Source: Anaerolineales bacterium
GTDB lineage: Bacteria; Chloroflexota; Anaerolineae; Anaerolineales; UBA4823
Assembly (NCBI GenBank): GCA_003105035.1
Contig: PQAL01000036.1
Location: 1 to 64,000, forward strand
DNA length: 64,000 bases
Reading direction: 5' to 3'
Made by a program: the position numbers and the translations under genes. Under the pieces are notes generated by a model. It was given only the letters and a program-made list of their open reading frames with translations. It was not told where the DNA came from and searched no databases. The first letter of the stretch is position 1; each line of letters starts with the position of its first letter. Positions 37,186 to 45,922 of this stretch are shown piece by piece.

Positions 37186-37893
37186 ATGTTAACCAGTAAC
37201 CTATTAGCGTTAGTCATTACATTTGTTGTAGCCTTAGCCTGGCTCCGACTTAATGATTTTCTCGCCCATCGTGGTTGGGTTGAAAGCCGCTTGAGCAGAA
37301 AGATCATTCACATTGGCACAGGTCCATTATTTGTATTATGCTGGATATTATTTGACGCGGATCCAATCAATAAATACCTGGCAGCCCTGGTTCCCCTGGC
37401 ATTTACCATTCAATTTTTGCTTATCGGTACCGGGATAATGAAGGATGAGGCTTCGGTCAAAGCCATGTCCCGAACCGGTGACCGTCGCGAGATACTAAAA
37501 GGACCACTGTACTACGGCATTATCTTTGTCATCCTGACGGTCATCTTTTGGAAGTCTACGCCCACGGGTATTGTTGCGCTGATGTTGATGTGTGGAGGAG
37601 ATGGCCTGGCTGATATTACCGGTCGAAAATGGGGCACTATTCGCCTGGCTTGGAACAAGGAAAAATCATTGGTTGGTTCTTTGGGTATGTTTTTCGGCGG
37701 GTGGATTTGTTCTGTGGTGGTAATCTGGATTTTCATTGCAACTGGTGTCTTTTCCCTGCCCATCCAATCATATCTGTTCCCTATCACCCTGATCGCACTC
37801 ATTGGTACATTGGTCGAAGCCTTACCATTGAAGGATATCGATAATATTACGATTACCCTCTCTGCAGTTATCCTCGGGTATCTCCTTTTTTAA
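37186..37893 (+). CDS. Polyprenol/phytol kinase-like CTP-dependent membrane protein
   Basis: The 235-aa protein has about seven membrane helices and the SRKIIHIGTGP motif near residue 38, the hallmark of the DGK1/SEC59/VTE5 kinase family. A CGGDGLADITGRKWG segment with acidic metal-binding residues lies near residue 132. Members phosphorylate dolichol, phytol, farnesol or diacylglycerol using CTP; some are annotated as phosphatidate cytidylyltransferase. The substrate is unknown; undecaprenol recycling is possible. It lies 44 bp after smpB and is convergent with the next gene. Confidence 0.8.
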   Translation: MLTSNLLALVITFVVALAWLRLNDFLAHRGWVESRLSRKIIHIGTGPLFVLCWILFDADPINKYLAALVPLAFTIQFLLIGTGIMKDEASVKAMSRTGDRREILKGPLYYGIIFVILTVIFWKSTPTGIVALMLMCGGDGLADITGRKWGTIRLAWNKEKSLVGSLGMFFGGWICSVVVIWIFIATGVFSLPIQSYLFPITLIALIGTLVEALPLKDIDNITITLSAVILGYLLF

Positions 37894-37898
37894 TCCAA

Positions 37899-38615
37899 TT
37901 ACACTCTTTGAAATGCCATGAGCCATTGAGGCAACGTATCCAGCAACTTACGCATCATTTTCTCTGTATTTTGTTGGAAGTAGGCGAGATTTCCATAAGC
38001 TTCTCCACCTTTTTCACCCACAAGGTCGGTCACCCCTCGTAAAATGAGTAGTTCCGTTTGATTCCGGGCAGCTACCCAGGCAATTGCCCCCGATTCCCAA
38101 TCCCCCGCGCATGCGCCGAACCTTGATTTGAGGCTGGCAACTTGATCGCAAAAGAGATCACGGTCACCGGAAACCAGCAGTGTTCGGCGGACTGGGATTG
38201 GTAGCGTCTCTGGCAGCCAGGACAAATCAAGATATGTAGTGTAAAACTCGAGGTGCTCATCTGCATCACCCATCTGTTCGTAGATATCATAGATAATGGT
38301 TTTTTCAGCCAGGACGATTTCTTCACGCTCGATTTCACCTTTAATTCCACCGCACGTGCCAAGATTTACGATCAAATCGGGATGCCATCGATCGATCACA
38401 TATTGCGTCGATCCAGCCGCAGCTACCTTTCCCCAGCCACCATGGAAAAATATCACCGGCAACAGGCAGTCGGGGGTAAAGGCTAACTGGTATCGAAACC
38501 ATTCTCCATAAGGAGATTCCTGGGCTTTAAAGGTGGAAAAATACTTCTCTACTATTTTCCATTCAGCATCAGCAGAGATCAGGATGGTATAGATTGGATT
38601 TTTCAGCATATTCAT
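37899..38615 (-). CDS. Nucleoside phosphorylase / MTA-SAH nucleosidase-like protein
   Basis: This 238-aa protein has the PNP/UDP-1 fold pattern: ILISADAEWKIVEKYF, GWGKVAAAGSTQYVI, NLGTCGGIKGEI and CAGDWESGAIAWVAA with the catalytic Glu of the MTAN-like DxESGA motif. RGVTDL near the end supplies a ribose-binding Asp. It probably cleaves or phosphorolyses a purine nucleoside such as methylthioadenosine or S-adenosylhomocysteine. The family assignment is firm, the substrate is not. Confidence 0.82.
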   Translation of the reverse strand: MNMLKNPIYTILISADAEWKIVEKYFSTFKAQESPYGEWFRYQLAFTPDCLLPVIFFHGGWGKVAAAGSTQYVIDRWHPDLIVNLGTCGGIKGEIEREEIVLAEKTIIYDIYEQMGDADEHLEFYTTYLDLSWLPETLPIPVRRTLLVSGDRDLFCDQVASLKSRFGACAGDWESGAIAWVAARNQTELLILRGVTDLVGEKGGEAYGNLAYFQQNTEKMMRKLLDTLPQWLMAFQRV

Positions 38616-38629
38616 CCTTCAGTAATGTA

Positions 38630-38658
38630 TTGACCTGCATCACCAGACGGATTAAAAT
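38630..38658 (+). promoter_or_regulatory. Promoter of the FmdB-like gene
   Basis: TTGACC at 38630-38635 and TAAAAT at 38653-38658 are 17 bp apart; CAGGAG precedes the ATG at 38686. Confidence 0.7.
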
Positions 38659-38685
38659 AAAATATTCGCTTATTCAGGAGTCTTT

Positions 38686-38913
38686 ATGCCTATTTACGAA
38701 TACGTTTGCAAGGACTGTGGCACCCGCTTCGAGATACTACGTTCAATCAAAGACGCGGATAGCGCAGTGCCTTGTAAGACTTGCCAGAGCAATCAAACAC
38801 GACGCGCCCTTTCTGTCTTTTTCGCTCAAAGCGGATCTCAGATCATTGCTGGGAACAACAAAAGCGGTTGTGGCGGTTGCTCAGGTGGCTCTTGCTCCAC
38901 TTGCAATAACTGA
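38686..38913 (+). CDS. FmdB-family zinc ribbon protein
   Basis: This 75-aa protein starts with the FmdB signature MPIYEYVCKDCGTRFE. It has a C4 zinc site (CKDC near residues 8-11 and CKTC near 31-34) and a C-terminal Gly/Cys-rich tail (SGCGGCSGGSCSTC) common in this family. Members are small putative regulators of unknown partner. It has its own promoter and AGGAG Shine-Dalgarno and is convergent with the nitroreductase gene (6-bp gap). Confidence 0.9.
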   Translation: MPIYEYVCKDCGTRFEILRSIKDADSAVPCKTCQSNQTRRALSVFFAQSGSQIIAGNNKSGCGGCSGGSCSTCNN

Positions 38914-38919
38914 CCCAAA

Positions 38920-39429
38920 TCACCAACGCTCGAAGTGGATCAATTCTTCCAATGCTTTTCTCTGTTTGATCCCTGGCATATCATCAGGATATCCTAAGGG
39001 GGTTAATAAAACCGGTTCTACTTCATCTGGTAAGGCTAATACTTCACGCGCTTTCGCTTCGTCAAATGCTGCGATGAAACACGTTCCCAATCCAAGATCA
39101 GTGGCTGCCAGGATAATGTGGTCCATCACGATGCCTGAATCCACTCCCAGATATTGCCGGCCATCACGCCTGACCCAGGCTGTTGAGGGTGTACCCACCA
39201 CACACAGGACCAAAGGCGCCTGGGTAAACCATTCTCGCGGGTAAACAGCGCGTAAATCCCCTTCCCTGCCTTTCGTATGGATCACGACAATTTGAAAAGG
39301 CTGCCGGTTGCCGGCTGTTGGAGCTAACCGAGCCGCTTCCAAAACTAGCATGATTTTTTCATCTTCAACCGGGTCAGGTTTATATGCCCTGACTGAATAC
39401 CTGTGTTTGATTAACTCTTGAAATTCCAT
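38920..39429 (-). CDS. Nitroreductase-family FMN oxidoreductase
   Basis: This short 169-aa nitroreductase has the FMN-binding N-terminus (KHRYSVRAYKPDPVEDEKI), LEAARLAPTAGNRQPFQIVV and LGLGTCFIAAFDE, and ends with a TPLGYPDD motif. Homodimeric members reduce nitro compounds, quinones or flavins with NAD(P)H; the true substrate is not evident. A promoter is read upstream at 39469-39498. Confidence 0.9.
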   Translation of the reverse strand: MEFQELIKHRYSVRAYKPDPVEDEKIMLVLEAARLAPTAGNRQPFQIVVIHTKGREGDLRAVYPREWFTQAPLVLCVVGTPSTAWVRRDGRQYLGVDSGIVMDHIILAATDLGLGTCFIAAFDEAKAREVLALPDEVEPVLLTPLGYPDDMPGIKQRKALEELIHFERW

Positions 39430-39468
39430 TCGATCCTCGGCTAGAAGTAATGTGGAAATACTCGTGTA

Positions 39469-39498
39469 ATTTTACCGTATGGAAAGTGTATTGTTGAA
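39469..39498 (-). promoter_or_regulatory. Promoter of the nitroreductase gene
   Basis: On the minus strand TTCAAC (plus 39493-39498) and TAAAAT (39469-39474) are 18 bp apart. It is divergent from the promoter of the ATP-grasp gene. Confidence 0.45.
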
Positions 39499-39517
39499 AA
39501 TTCCTGGGATGATTTTC

Positions 39518-39546
39518 TTGACAGTCAGAATGATTCAATGTATCTT
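39518..39546 (+). promoter_or_regulatory. Promoter of the ATP-grasp ligase gene
   Basis: TTGACA at 39518-39523 and TATCTT at 39541-39546 are 17 bp apart, leaving a short leader with AAGGAG before the ATG at 39570. Confidence 0.7.
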
Positions 39547-39569
39547 ATGGCATCACATAAAGGAGAAGC

Positions 39570-40631
39570 ATGAAACATTTCAAGGTCGCACTTCTAGCAA
39601 ATCTCAAAAAGAACGCTCCTAAATTTGAAGGCATGCCCGCAGATCAATGGGATGACCTCGACTCGGAAAAAACTGTAAATGCCTTAGTGGAAGCAATTCG
39701 TGCTGGTGGGCATACTTGTGAATTCTTGGAAGGTAATCTTTCCCTTATTGATACGCTACCAGTATTTAAGCCGGACATATGTTTCAATATCTGCGAGAGT
39801 CATTTCGGGGATGCACGTGAAGCACAAATACCCTCCTTACTCGAGATGATGCGCATTCCGTACACGGGCTCAAAAGTACTCACCTTGGCCCTGGCCCTGG
39901 ATAAGCCGATGACCAAGCGAGTCATTGCATTTAACGATCTTCCCACGCCTGAATTTCAAACTTTTGAGCGTGTAAATGAACCGCTATCAGAAGAAATGAT
40001 CTTCCCATTATTTGTCAAACCCAGCCGCGAAGGTACCGGCATGGGTGTATCCCGCAATTCTATCGTTTACAACGAAGATGAGATGCGTGAGCAGATTTCG
40101 ACTATCATCAAAAAATACAAACAACCAGCCCTTGTTGAAAGGTATATCGAAGGTCGGGAAGTCACTGTAGGTTTTGTTGGCAACCTGCAAGGTCCTGTCG
40201 CCGCACGCCTTCCCGAGGACGAAAACGCCCGCAGGATAGTTGCTGGACTACATTTCCTACCGCCCATGGAAGTCGATCTGTCCCCCTTCTCAGATTCGGA
40301 TACGGTATATAGCAATCGATTAAAAGTTGAGCTTGCTGATCAACTCAATTACCTTTGCCCAGCACCGATCTCGGATGAGCTCAAGGAAGATCTAAACTGG
40401 TTGGCAGCGGCTGTTTTCCGGGTGATCGGTGCATTGGATGTTTCGCGGGTCGATTTTCGCCTGGATGCCCACGACAATTACAAGCCATATATCCTCGAAA
40501 TTAATCCCTTACCCGGCTTAGCGCCAATCATCTCAGACCTGGTAATCGAAGCCGCTGGTGAAGGGATCGGTCACACAGAATTGGTGAATATGATCTTAAA
40601 TACTGCCTTGGAACGTTACGGGATGATCTAA
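39570..40631 (+). CDS. D-alanine-D-alanine ligase-like ATP-grasp protein
   Basis: This 353-aa protein has the ATP-grasp layout of Ddl. An N-terminal domain carries GIPYTGS-like RIPYTGSKVLTLALALDK, followed by the ATP-binding KPSREGTGMGVS loop, VERYIEGREVTVGF and the Mg-binding RVDFRLD ... LEINPLPGL. The usual HGxxGEDG motif of the first subsite is replaced by ICESHFGDAREAQI, so the first substrate may not be D-Ala. It could join other amino acids or hydroxy acids. It is monocistronic and convergent with the next gene. Confidence 0.82.
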   Translation: MKHFKVALLANLKKNAPKFEGMPADQWDDLDSEKTVNALVEAIRAGGHTCEFLEGNLSLIDTLPVFKPDICFNICESHFGDAREAQIPSLLEMMRIPYTGSKVLTLALALDKPMTKRVIAFNDLPTPEFQTFERVNEPLSEEMIFPLFVKPSREGTGMGVSRNSIVYNEDEMREQISTIIKKYKQPALVERYIEGREVTVGFVGNLQGPVAARLPEDENARRIVAGLHFLPPMEVDLSPFSDSDTVYSNRLKVELADQLNYLCPAPISDELKEDLNWLAAAVFRVIGALDVSRVDFRLDAHDNYKPYILEINPLPGLAPIISDLVIEAAGEGIGHTELVNMILNTALERYGMI

Positions 40632-40646
40632 ATTTAGATTCTTCCC

Positions 40647-41207
40647 CTATTCCTTATTACCAGGCAAATCGATACCTTCGACCTTTTGGGACAAGGTATC
40701 GATTTTTGTTATTAATGCCTGGATATCATCTCGCGTGGGGATATGGCTTTCTTGTAAAAACTCAACTATCCGATCTTCGACGTTAAATATTACTTCTGTT
40801 TTCGGGCTAAGCGCCAGGAGCTTTTGTAAAAGCTGGTCGCCGACAAATTGATTTATCTCGCCACTTTCAATGAGTACTTGTATACGCCGGCTCAGTTCTC
40901 GGTCGAAATGGTGCGAGAAGTTTAATGAATGAAAGATATTTCTCCTGATCTCGTCGATGCGCTTACCCCCAGATTGGATCAAACTAGAAAGGAGATTTAC
41001 CGGCAGCTCGCCTTCCTGGTGTTTTTCTGACTCATAGATAATTTGCGAAAGCGTTGATGCGGTAATGTCATTCCCAGTATCATTTTCCATAACCTGGATA
41101 TCTTCCTGCTGCTTAATGATTTCGGCAATCTCATCCAGGTTGATATAGCGTTTCGTTTGAGTATTATATAGTTTACGATTCCGGTAGCGCTTAATAATTA
41201 CAGGCAT
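40647..41207 (-). CDS. PHB/PHA accumulation regulator-like DNA-binding protein
   Basis: Start taken at the ATG at 41207, because the next residues IIKRYRNRKLYNTQTKRYIN form the PHB_acc_N (PhaR) DNA-binding domain. That domain continues to about residue 62 (ITASTLSQIIYESE). The C-terminal two-thirds are helical and coiled-coil-like. PhaR represses phasin genes and is titrated by polyhydroxyalkanoate granules in proteobacteria. A phasin-like gene lies 54 bp upstream on the same strand, matching that logic, although no PHA synthase is in the window. Confidence 0.8.
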   Translation of the reverse strand: MPVIIKRYRNRKLYNTQTKRYINLDEIAEIIKQQEDIQVMENDTGNDITASTLSQIIYESEKHQEGELPVNLLSSLIQSGGKRIDEIRRNIFHSLNFSHHFDRELSRRIQVLIESGEINQFVGDQLLQKLLALSPKTEVIFNVEDRIVEFLQESHIPTRDDIQALITKIDTLSQKVEGIDLPGNKE

Positions 41208-41261
41208 ACCAATCCTGTGATACTCCAATAGGTTGCTGAATTTGACAAAGCCGAGCTAAAA

Positions 41262-41624
41262 TTAGCTTTTGGTCTCGTTTAATTCGTCGATTTTCTTTTC
41301 CAGGCTATTGAGCTTGGTATTAATCGTATCCATGTCGCTTTTGCTTGGAATATCGAGGTGCTCCAGCGCTTCAGCTACTCGCTTTTGCGTGTAACCCTTC
41401 CGGTCTTTGAAGAACTTTTCGCGCCGGGTTTTCATCTCCTTGATCATGCTTTCCCGGTCTTTTTCTATCGTTTCGCCACGTTCTGCGAGCTTATCGATAT
41501 GCTTTTCAAGTTTCTCATGCATGATGGACATGAAGCCAATTCCTGCCAGCATCATCCTTCGTAAACCGTAATGTAGAGAAGTGGTTTCATCCACGCTTTG
41601 TTTAGATTCTTCGTCAGGTGCCAT
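41262..41624 (-). CDS. Phasin-like PhaI/PhaF family protein
   Basis: The 120-aa protein is almost entirely helical and charged. An N-terminal amphipathic or hydrophobic part (GLRRMMLAGIGFMSIMHEKLEKHIDKLAERG) is followed by a long coiled coil and an LDIPSKSDMDTINTKLNSLEKKIDEL end. That last segment matches the PhaF/PhaI granule-associated proteins (family PF05597). It may coat storage granules or act as a general coiled-coil scaffold. An AAGGAG precedes the ATG. The partner gene is the PhaR-like regulator at 40647. Confidence 0.7.
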   Translation of the reverse strand: MAPDEESKQSVDETTSLHYGLRRMMLAGIGFMSIMHEKLEKHIDKLAERGETIEKDRESMIKEMKTRREKFFKDRKGYTQKRVAEALEHLDIPSKSDMDTINTKLNSLEKKIDELNETKS

Positions 41625-41767
41625 AATAATCTCCTTATGCTGCTATTTGTAAATAAGTATAACACAACGCGTCATATTCAGTGATACAAAAGATGAACTA
41701 GGATCTTCATAGCCAACTAACACAGAAGAGACTGTTATTTTCTATACACTCCCCCGTCCAATACCAA

Positions 41768-42232
41768 TCAACGTGCCTGATGAATAAAAATGATTGCAAA
41801 TCCTGCTAGAATGAGCCATAAGATGATAATAATTGCAGCCAACAACCGAAACCTTGGAGGTATTTCTGTCTTCCCCTCATTCACTGAGTCATTGCTTGAT
41901 AAATTGCTAACAGGTGTAACTGTTGCTGTCGGTGTGTCCGTTAATGCAGGAAAGACTAAGGTAATGGCAGGTAAAGGCACAAGGGTAGTTGTAGGTGTGC
42001 CTGCTTGAGTTTCATCAGGCGTGCCCGCTTGTGTTGCCCCAGGCGTTGTTGATAATCCCGGTGAAATAGATGTGGTCGGTTGTCTTTGTGTAGTCGTGCT
42101 TGTAGTAGCAGTAGCTGGCCCTGGGTATGGCTCTTGTGCAAATGTCGGCTGCAAAGCAATGAATATCATACTGCAGACAACAAGCAATATGACTAATCCA
42201 CCTTTGATGATTCTTGAATAGCAACTTTTCAT
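41768..42232 (-). CDS. Secreted Thr/Pro-rich protein with C-terminal membrane anchor
   Basis: This 154-aa protein has a signal peptide (GGLVILLVVCSMIFIALQPTFA), an extracytoplasmic Thr/Pro/Gly-rich region with a doubled TQAGTP motif, and a C-terminal membrane helix (LLAAIIIILWLILAGFAIIFI). It looks like an anchored, probably flexible cell-surface stalk; no enzyme domain is visible. The mature part begins EPYPGP. Function unknown. Confidence 0.65.
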   Translation of the reverse strand: MKSCYSRIIKGGLVILLVVCSMIFIALQPTFAQEPYPGPATATTSTTTQRQPTTSISPGLSTTPGATQAGTPDETQAGTPTTTLVPLPAITLVFPALTDTPTATVTPVSNLSSNDSVNEGKTEIPPRFRLLAAIIIILWLILAGFAIIFIHQAR

Positions 42233-42325
42233 GGTATGTCTGCGTGTTTACTGCTCTTATTGTACCAAAATAATCTCACCTATTTTTTACCCGGGAACAT
42301 CGAGGATAATCATCCCATGAATCTC

Positions 42326-42354
42326 TTGCCTTCTCGTCAATCCGCCTCTATAAT
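42326..42354 (+). promoter_or_regulatory. Promoter for a leaderless zinc-ribbon gene
   Basis: TTGCCT at 42326-42331 and a perfect TATAAT at 42349-42354 are 17 bp apart. The -10 box ends 6 nt before the ATG at 42361 and there is no Shine-Dalgarno. Confidence 0.7.
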
Positions 42355-42360
42355 CTCTGC

Positions 42361-43062
42361 ATGAGCCAGATCTCGATCCTATACCGATTGCAACAGATTG
42401 ATAGCCAGCTTGATAATACTCGATCGTCTTTAATAAATATCGAAAAGGCATTGTCCGATACCTCCTTAGTCCACACAGCACAGGAAGAATTTACCGAAGC
42501 AGAGACAGTTTATCAAAAAGAAGCTAAGCAATTGCGCGATATTGAGAACAAAGTGAGTGATGTGCGGGTAAAAATTGAGCAATCAGAGTCCTCCCTGTAC
42601 AGTGGCAAGATCCATAATCCAAAAGAAATGCAAGATTTACAAAATGAAATCGCTTCCTTAAAGCGCACGATTGGATCGCTTGAAGACCGAGAATTTGAAG
42701 TCATGATGGTTGTTGAACAAGCTGAAGCCACTCTCAAAAATCTGAAAAATGCGTTGACAGAAGTTGAGGGTAAGCAAATTGAACAACAAGCTGTGTTGAG
42801 TGGCGAGAGGACGAAACTATTGACCCAAATTGAGCGACTTGAAGCTGAAAGGAAAGCCACTGCACAACCTGTTCCGTCCACAGACCTCGCCCTTTATGAG
42901 CAGCTCAGGAACACACGCAAAGGTGTGGCCGTGGCAAAGATCACTTCACGAGCATGTGGTGCTTGTGGTGCAATGTTATCCGCAGCCTTGATTCAATCCT
43001 CCCAATCACCTGGTCAAGCAATCCGCTGTCCATCATGCGGCAGAATATTATATCCAGGGTAA
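42361..43062 (+). CDS. COG1579-type coiled-coil zinc ribbon protein
   Basis: The 233-aa protein has a long antiparallel coiled coil (residues 5-170), then a C4 zinc ribbon made of CGACGAML near residue 200 and CPSCGRILYPG at the end. This is the COG1579 group, predicted nucleic-acid-binding proteins of unclear function. The gene lies 16 bp upstream of the NACHT-HEAT gene and probably shares its transcript. Confidence 0.85.
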   Translation: MSQISILYRLQQIDSQLDNTRSSLINIEKALSDTSLVHTAQEEFTEAETVYQKEAKQLRDIENKVSDVRVKIEQSESSLYSGKIHNPKEMQDLQNEIASLKRTIGSLEDREFEVMMVVEQAEATLKNLKNALTEVEGKQIEQQAVLSGERTKLLTQIERLEAERKATAQPVPSTDLALYEQLRNTRKGVAVAKITSRACGACGAMLSAALIQSSQSPGQAIRCPSCGRILYPG

Positions 43063-43078
43063 GCATAGGATCAATGCG

Positions 43079-45559
43079 ATGAACTTCTTCAGAAATTTCA
43101 GCATAAGCTCGCCATCATTCTGGTTAGGTTTCCTCTCCGGTATCCTTTCTACCTGGATCATTTCCAGACTGGTGATCTATTTACCTCGAGCAGTGCGTTC
43201 CCTACGCAAAAATGTTAGTGGTGTACGTGAAAATCTTTCCACCAGCATCGATGCCCGTCTGCGTAACGATGTTTTCAGTTATGCTCAAAAACAGCACATA
43301 GCCTCCGTGCTGTTTTCCCTGGATGAAATAGCTATCACTCCAAAAGTGCTTACCCCGCTCATCCAGGCTGGCAAATCGATTGAATCTGCCCCAACAGATA
43401 GTGTCAGCGTTACCTTGCCTTATACTCCCGACTGGCCAGAGCTGGCAGCGATCTATAAAGCTTCCACGATGACATTGCTCGAAGCACTCCAAGGCGGGGC
43501 AAACATCATCCTCGGTGGCCACCCTGGCAGTGGAAAAAGCGTTGCACTTGCCTGGCTCGCATCTTCTATTGCTCGAAATGACCCCGGTCTGGGGATTTTA
43601 GCAGGTTACTTGCCACTCTATGTGCAAGCAACAGAAGTTTTTCATTTATTACACCATGTCGATGAAACTCCAGAGACAGTTGATGAAGCAACTGAGGGCA
43701 ATAATAAGTCCGCTGAGCGTAATTCTGATAAGAAGGTTCCTGATGCAAATGCTGCCCTGGATATCTTGATCAGGTCCATCTCCACCTATGTATCTCCACT
43801 TACTTTACCCCGATTGCCTGTCCTGGTCCGTTCAGCGGTGGAAAGAAATAAGGCTTTACTTATCCTGGACCGTTGCGATGAATTACCACCTGTTCAGGCA
43901 AAGGCTATCTGCCAGTATATCCAGACCCTGCTAGAGGCATACCCGAAACTCCGTGTGATATGTGCCTTATCCTACGATGATCTGGCTGGCTTCCCGGCGT
44001 TGGGTTTCAGCTTGCTTGCCATGGCATCCTGGGGTGAAGATGAGCGTAATGAGTTTTTAAAGCGTTGGGGCCAAGTATGGAGTAAATGGATTAATAAGCC
44101 GGAAAAGAATGCTGTTAAAAAGATAAATCCCATCTACCTGAACAGCTGGCTGAAGGTGGAAAACACCCTACTCAAGCCATTGGAATATTCACTAAAAGTA
44201 TGGGCTGCCTATGCGGGTGATATTATCGGAGCCGATGGAACGAGCGCCATTGAAGCCCATATCCGCCGCTTATCACTGGACACGGGGGTTAAACGGCCTA
44301 ATTTGGATAAGTTTGCCCTTCAGCTTATCCAAGAATGTAGTTTTGCTTTAACTACACATGAAGGTGGATTTGATGCGCTCTCAAGCACAGGCATTTTGAT
44401 TAGCTATCCCGGTTCCCAATTTGGATTTTCTCACCCAATTTTAGAAGCGTATTTGGCTTCCAATGCATTATCCGATACTGAGAACCTAATAAGCATTCAA
44501 AATCAATCCCCTTGGGTCGGTAAGACCCTGGTTTTTTATTATTATTCCCGCGTGGGAGATGTCTCTCCATACATCAATGATTTTATCCAGGAAGATGATA
44601 TTCTACACACCAATCATCTAAACATTGCCCGTTGGCTTCAGGTAGCACCGAAAAATCGACAGTGGCGAAGCAACATCCTGCGTACATTAACAACGATCCT
44701 GCAGAAAGAGAAAGATACGCCTTCCCTGGCTGCAAAAATAATCTCGGGCCTGGCTTTTTCAGGCGATTCAGGTGTCACGGTCTACTTTCGCCAATTATTA
44801 AAGTCAGAGTACCAATATCTTAAACCGCTGGCTGCTTTGGGGTGTGGGGTCATTGGCGAGAAAAAAGCTATTGAAGATTTAGTCGTACTGCTATCGGAGG
44901 AATCGCCGGCATCTATTCGCACAGCCAGCCTGGCTTTAGCCGCCATAGGAGACAAACAATCGCTCGAGATTCTGGCTTCAAACCTGCTAAACGGTAGCGA
45001 GCTCGCCCGTCGCTGCGCAGCTGAAGCTCTGGCGAATAATCCCATCGAAGGTTACCCAGCCCTAAAAGATGGTAGCAGTATGGAAGATCTGCTGGTCAGG
45101 CGTTCGGTAGCGTTCGGCCTAATCCGCATCAACCAACCCTGGGCAATAAAAATCGTCGAGAATATGCAGCTTGAAGACAATGAATGGGTCGTCCGCAATT
45201 CCGCTTTGCAGGCGTTTGAGGAATACCGGCGTAAGATTAACTACGCGCCAAAGCCATTACCCGAGCCGACTGAGTTAGAATGGCTGGCCAACTATGCAGT
45301 AAAGATTGGCACCAATGTCGCACCTGGAAAACCAGCTGATGATCTGGTGGCGAAAGCCCTGGCGAACGGCACCCAGGATGAAATTCTGAATGCCCTGGAT
45401 TATCTTCGAATGAAATGCGATGTGGAAAGGATCAATGATATTTATGCGGCTTACACCCAAAATACCGGGGAAATCAAGGATATTGCGTATTACGTGCTGT
45501 GGATGATGATGGTTGCGGGCATTAAGCTACCAACAGCCATCAGATATGACATCCAATAA
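43079..45559 (+). CDS. Membrane-anchored NACHT-like NTPase with HEAT repeats
   Basis: The 826-aa protein starts with a membrane helix (FWLGFLSGILSTWIISRLVIYL, residues 17-38). A NACHT/STAND-type P-loop domain follows: Walker A GGHPGSGKS near residues 145-153, Walker B LLILDRCDELP near 260-270 and a sensor-like RVICALSYDDL near 296. From about residue 520 to 760 are HEAT-type helical repeats (LKPLAALGCGVIGEKKAIEDL, IRTASLALAAIGDKQSLEIL and others). STAND proteins of this kind act as switches in signalling or defence. No effector domain such as a nuclease is seen. A hairpin terminator follows. Confidence 0.82.
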   Translation: MNFFRNFSISSPSFWLGFLSGILSTWIISRLVIYLPRAVRSLRKNVSGVRENLSTSIDARLRNDVFSYAQKQHIASVLFSLDEIAITPKVLTPLIQAGKSIESAPTDSVSVTLPYTPDWPELAAIYKASTMTLLEALQGGANIILGGHPGSGKSVALAWLASSIARNDPGLGILAGYLPLYVQATEVFHLLHHVDETPETVDEATEGNNKSAERNSDKKVPDANAALDILIRSISTYVSPLTLPRLPVLVRSAVERNKALLILDRCDELPPVQAKAICQYIQTLLEAYPKLRVICALSYDDLAGFPALGFSLLAMASWGEDERNEFLKRWGQVWSKWINKPEKNAVKKINPIYLNSWLKVENTLLKPLEYSLKVWAAYAGDIIGADGTSAIEAHIRRLSLDTGVKRPNLDKFALQLIQECSFALTTHEGGFDALSSTGILISYPGSQFGFSHPILEAYLASNALSDTENLISIQNQSPWVGKTLVFYYYSRVGDVSPYINDFIQEDDILHTNHLNIARWLQVAPKNRQWRSNILRTLTTILQKEKDTPSLAAKIISGLAFSGDSGVTVYFRQLLKSEYQYLKPLAALGCGVIGEKKAIEDLVVLLSEESPASIRTASLALAAIGDKQSLEILASNLLNGSELARRCAAEALANNPIEGYPALKDGSSMEDLLVRRSVAFGLIRINQPWAIKIVENMQLEDNEWVVRNSALQAFEEYRRKINYAPKPLPEPTELEWLANYAVKIGTNVAPGKPADDLVAKALANGTQDEILNALDYLRMKCDVERINDIYAAYTQNTGEIKDIAYYVLWMMMVAGIKLPTAIRYDIQ

Positions 45560-45583
45560 AATCAAACCTGCCGGACACAACTG

Positions 45584-45620
45584 AAACACCGTCAATGAGC
45601 ATGGCGGTGTTTACTAATTT
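45584..45620 (+). terminator. Hairpin terminator after the NACHT-HEAT gene
   Basis: An 11-bp stem (45584-45594 with 45602-45612, one G-T pair) and a 7-nt loop are followed by a modest T-rich stretch. Confidence 0.6.
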
Positions 45621-45642
45621 TATGAATTCCTCAATAATGTAT

Positions 45643-45906
45643 TTAGTTTATTAATGAAGACATTACCCTGATCAAGATATTCCCCAACACCTGGATAATG
45701 ATAAGTAATACAATCGGGCTGATATCTAAACCGCCTATGGGAGGGATCATTCGTTGCAAAGGACGCAATAGCGGATTGACAATCCGATCAACAAACGACC
45801 TCACTGGGTGATATGGATCCATAAAATATGATAGAAACACTTTTACAATGATCAGCGCCGTGAGTAGCAAAACGATTAAATTTATCGCTCTTATCAGGTA
45901 AATCAT
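45643..45906 (-). CDS. YggT-family membrane protein
   Basis: The 87-aa protein has two membrane helices (residues 3-27 and 60-82) around the conserved YHPVRSFVDRIVNPLLRPLQRMIPPIGGLDISPIV segment of which the core is FVDRIVNPLLRPLQRMIP. YggT proteins are linked to cell division, osmotic stress or thylakoid organisation. It is the last gene of the leftward run and lies 16 bp after yggS, a common pairing. Confidence 0.9.
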   Translation of the reverse strand: MIYLIRAINLIVLLLTALIIVKVFLSYFMDPYHPVRSFVDRIVNPLLRPLQRMIPPIGGLDISPIVLLIIIQVLGNILIRVMSSLIN

Positions 45907-45922
45907 AATATGTCTCCTTTTA

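Noticed and set aside
38594-39244. 216-codon open frame on the plus strand
   Set aside because: It overlaps the FmdB gene in another frame and the nitroreductase gene antisense; both of those are clear family members.
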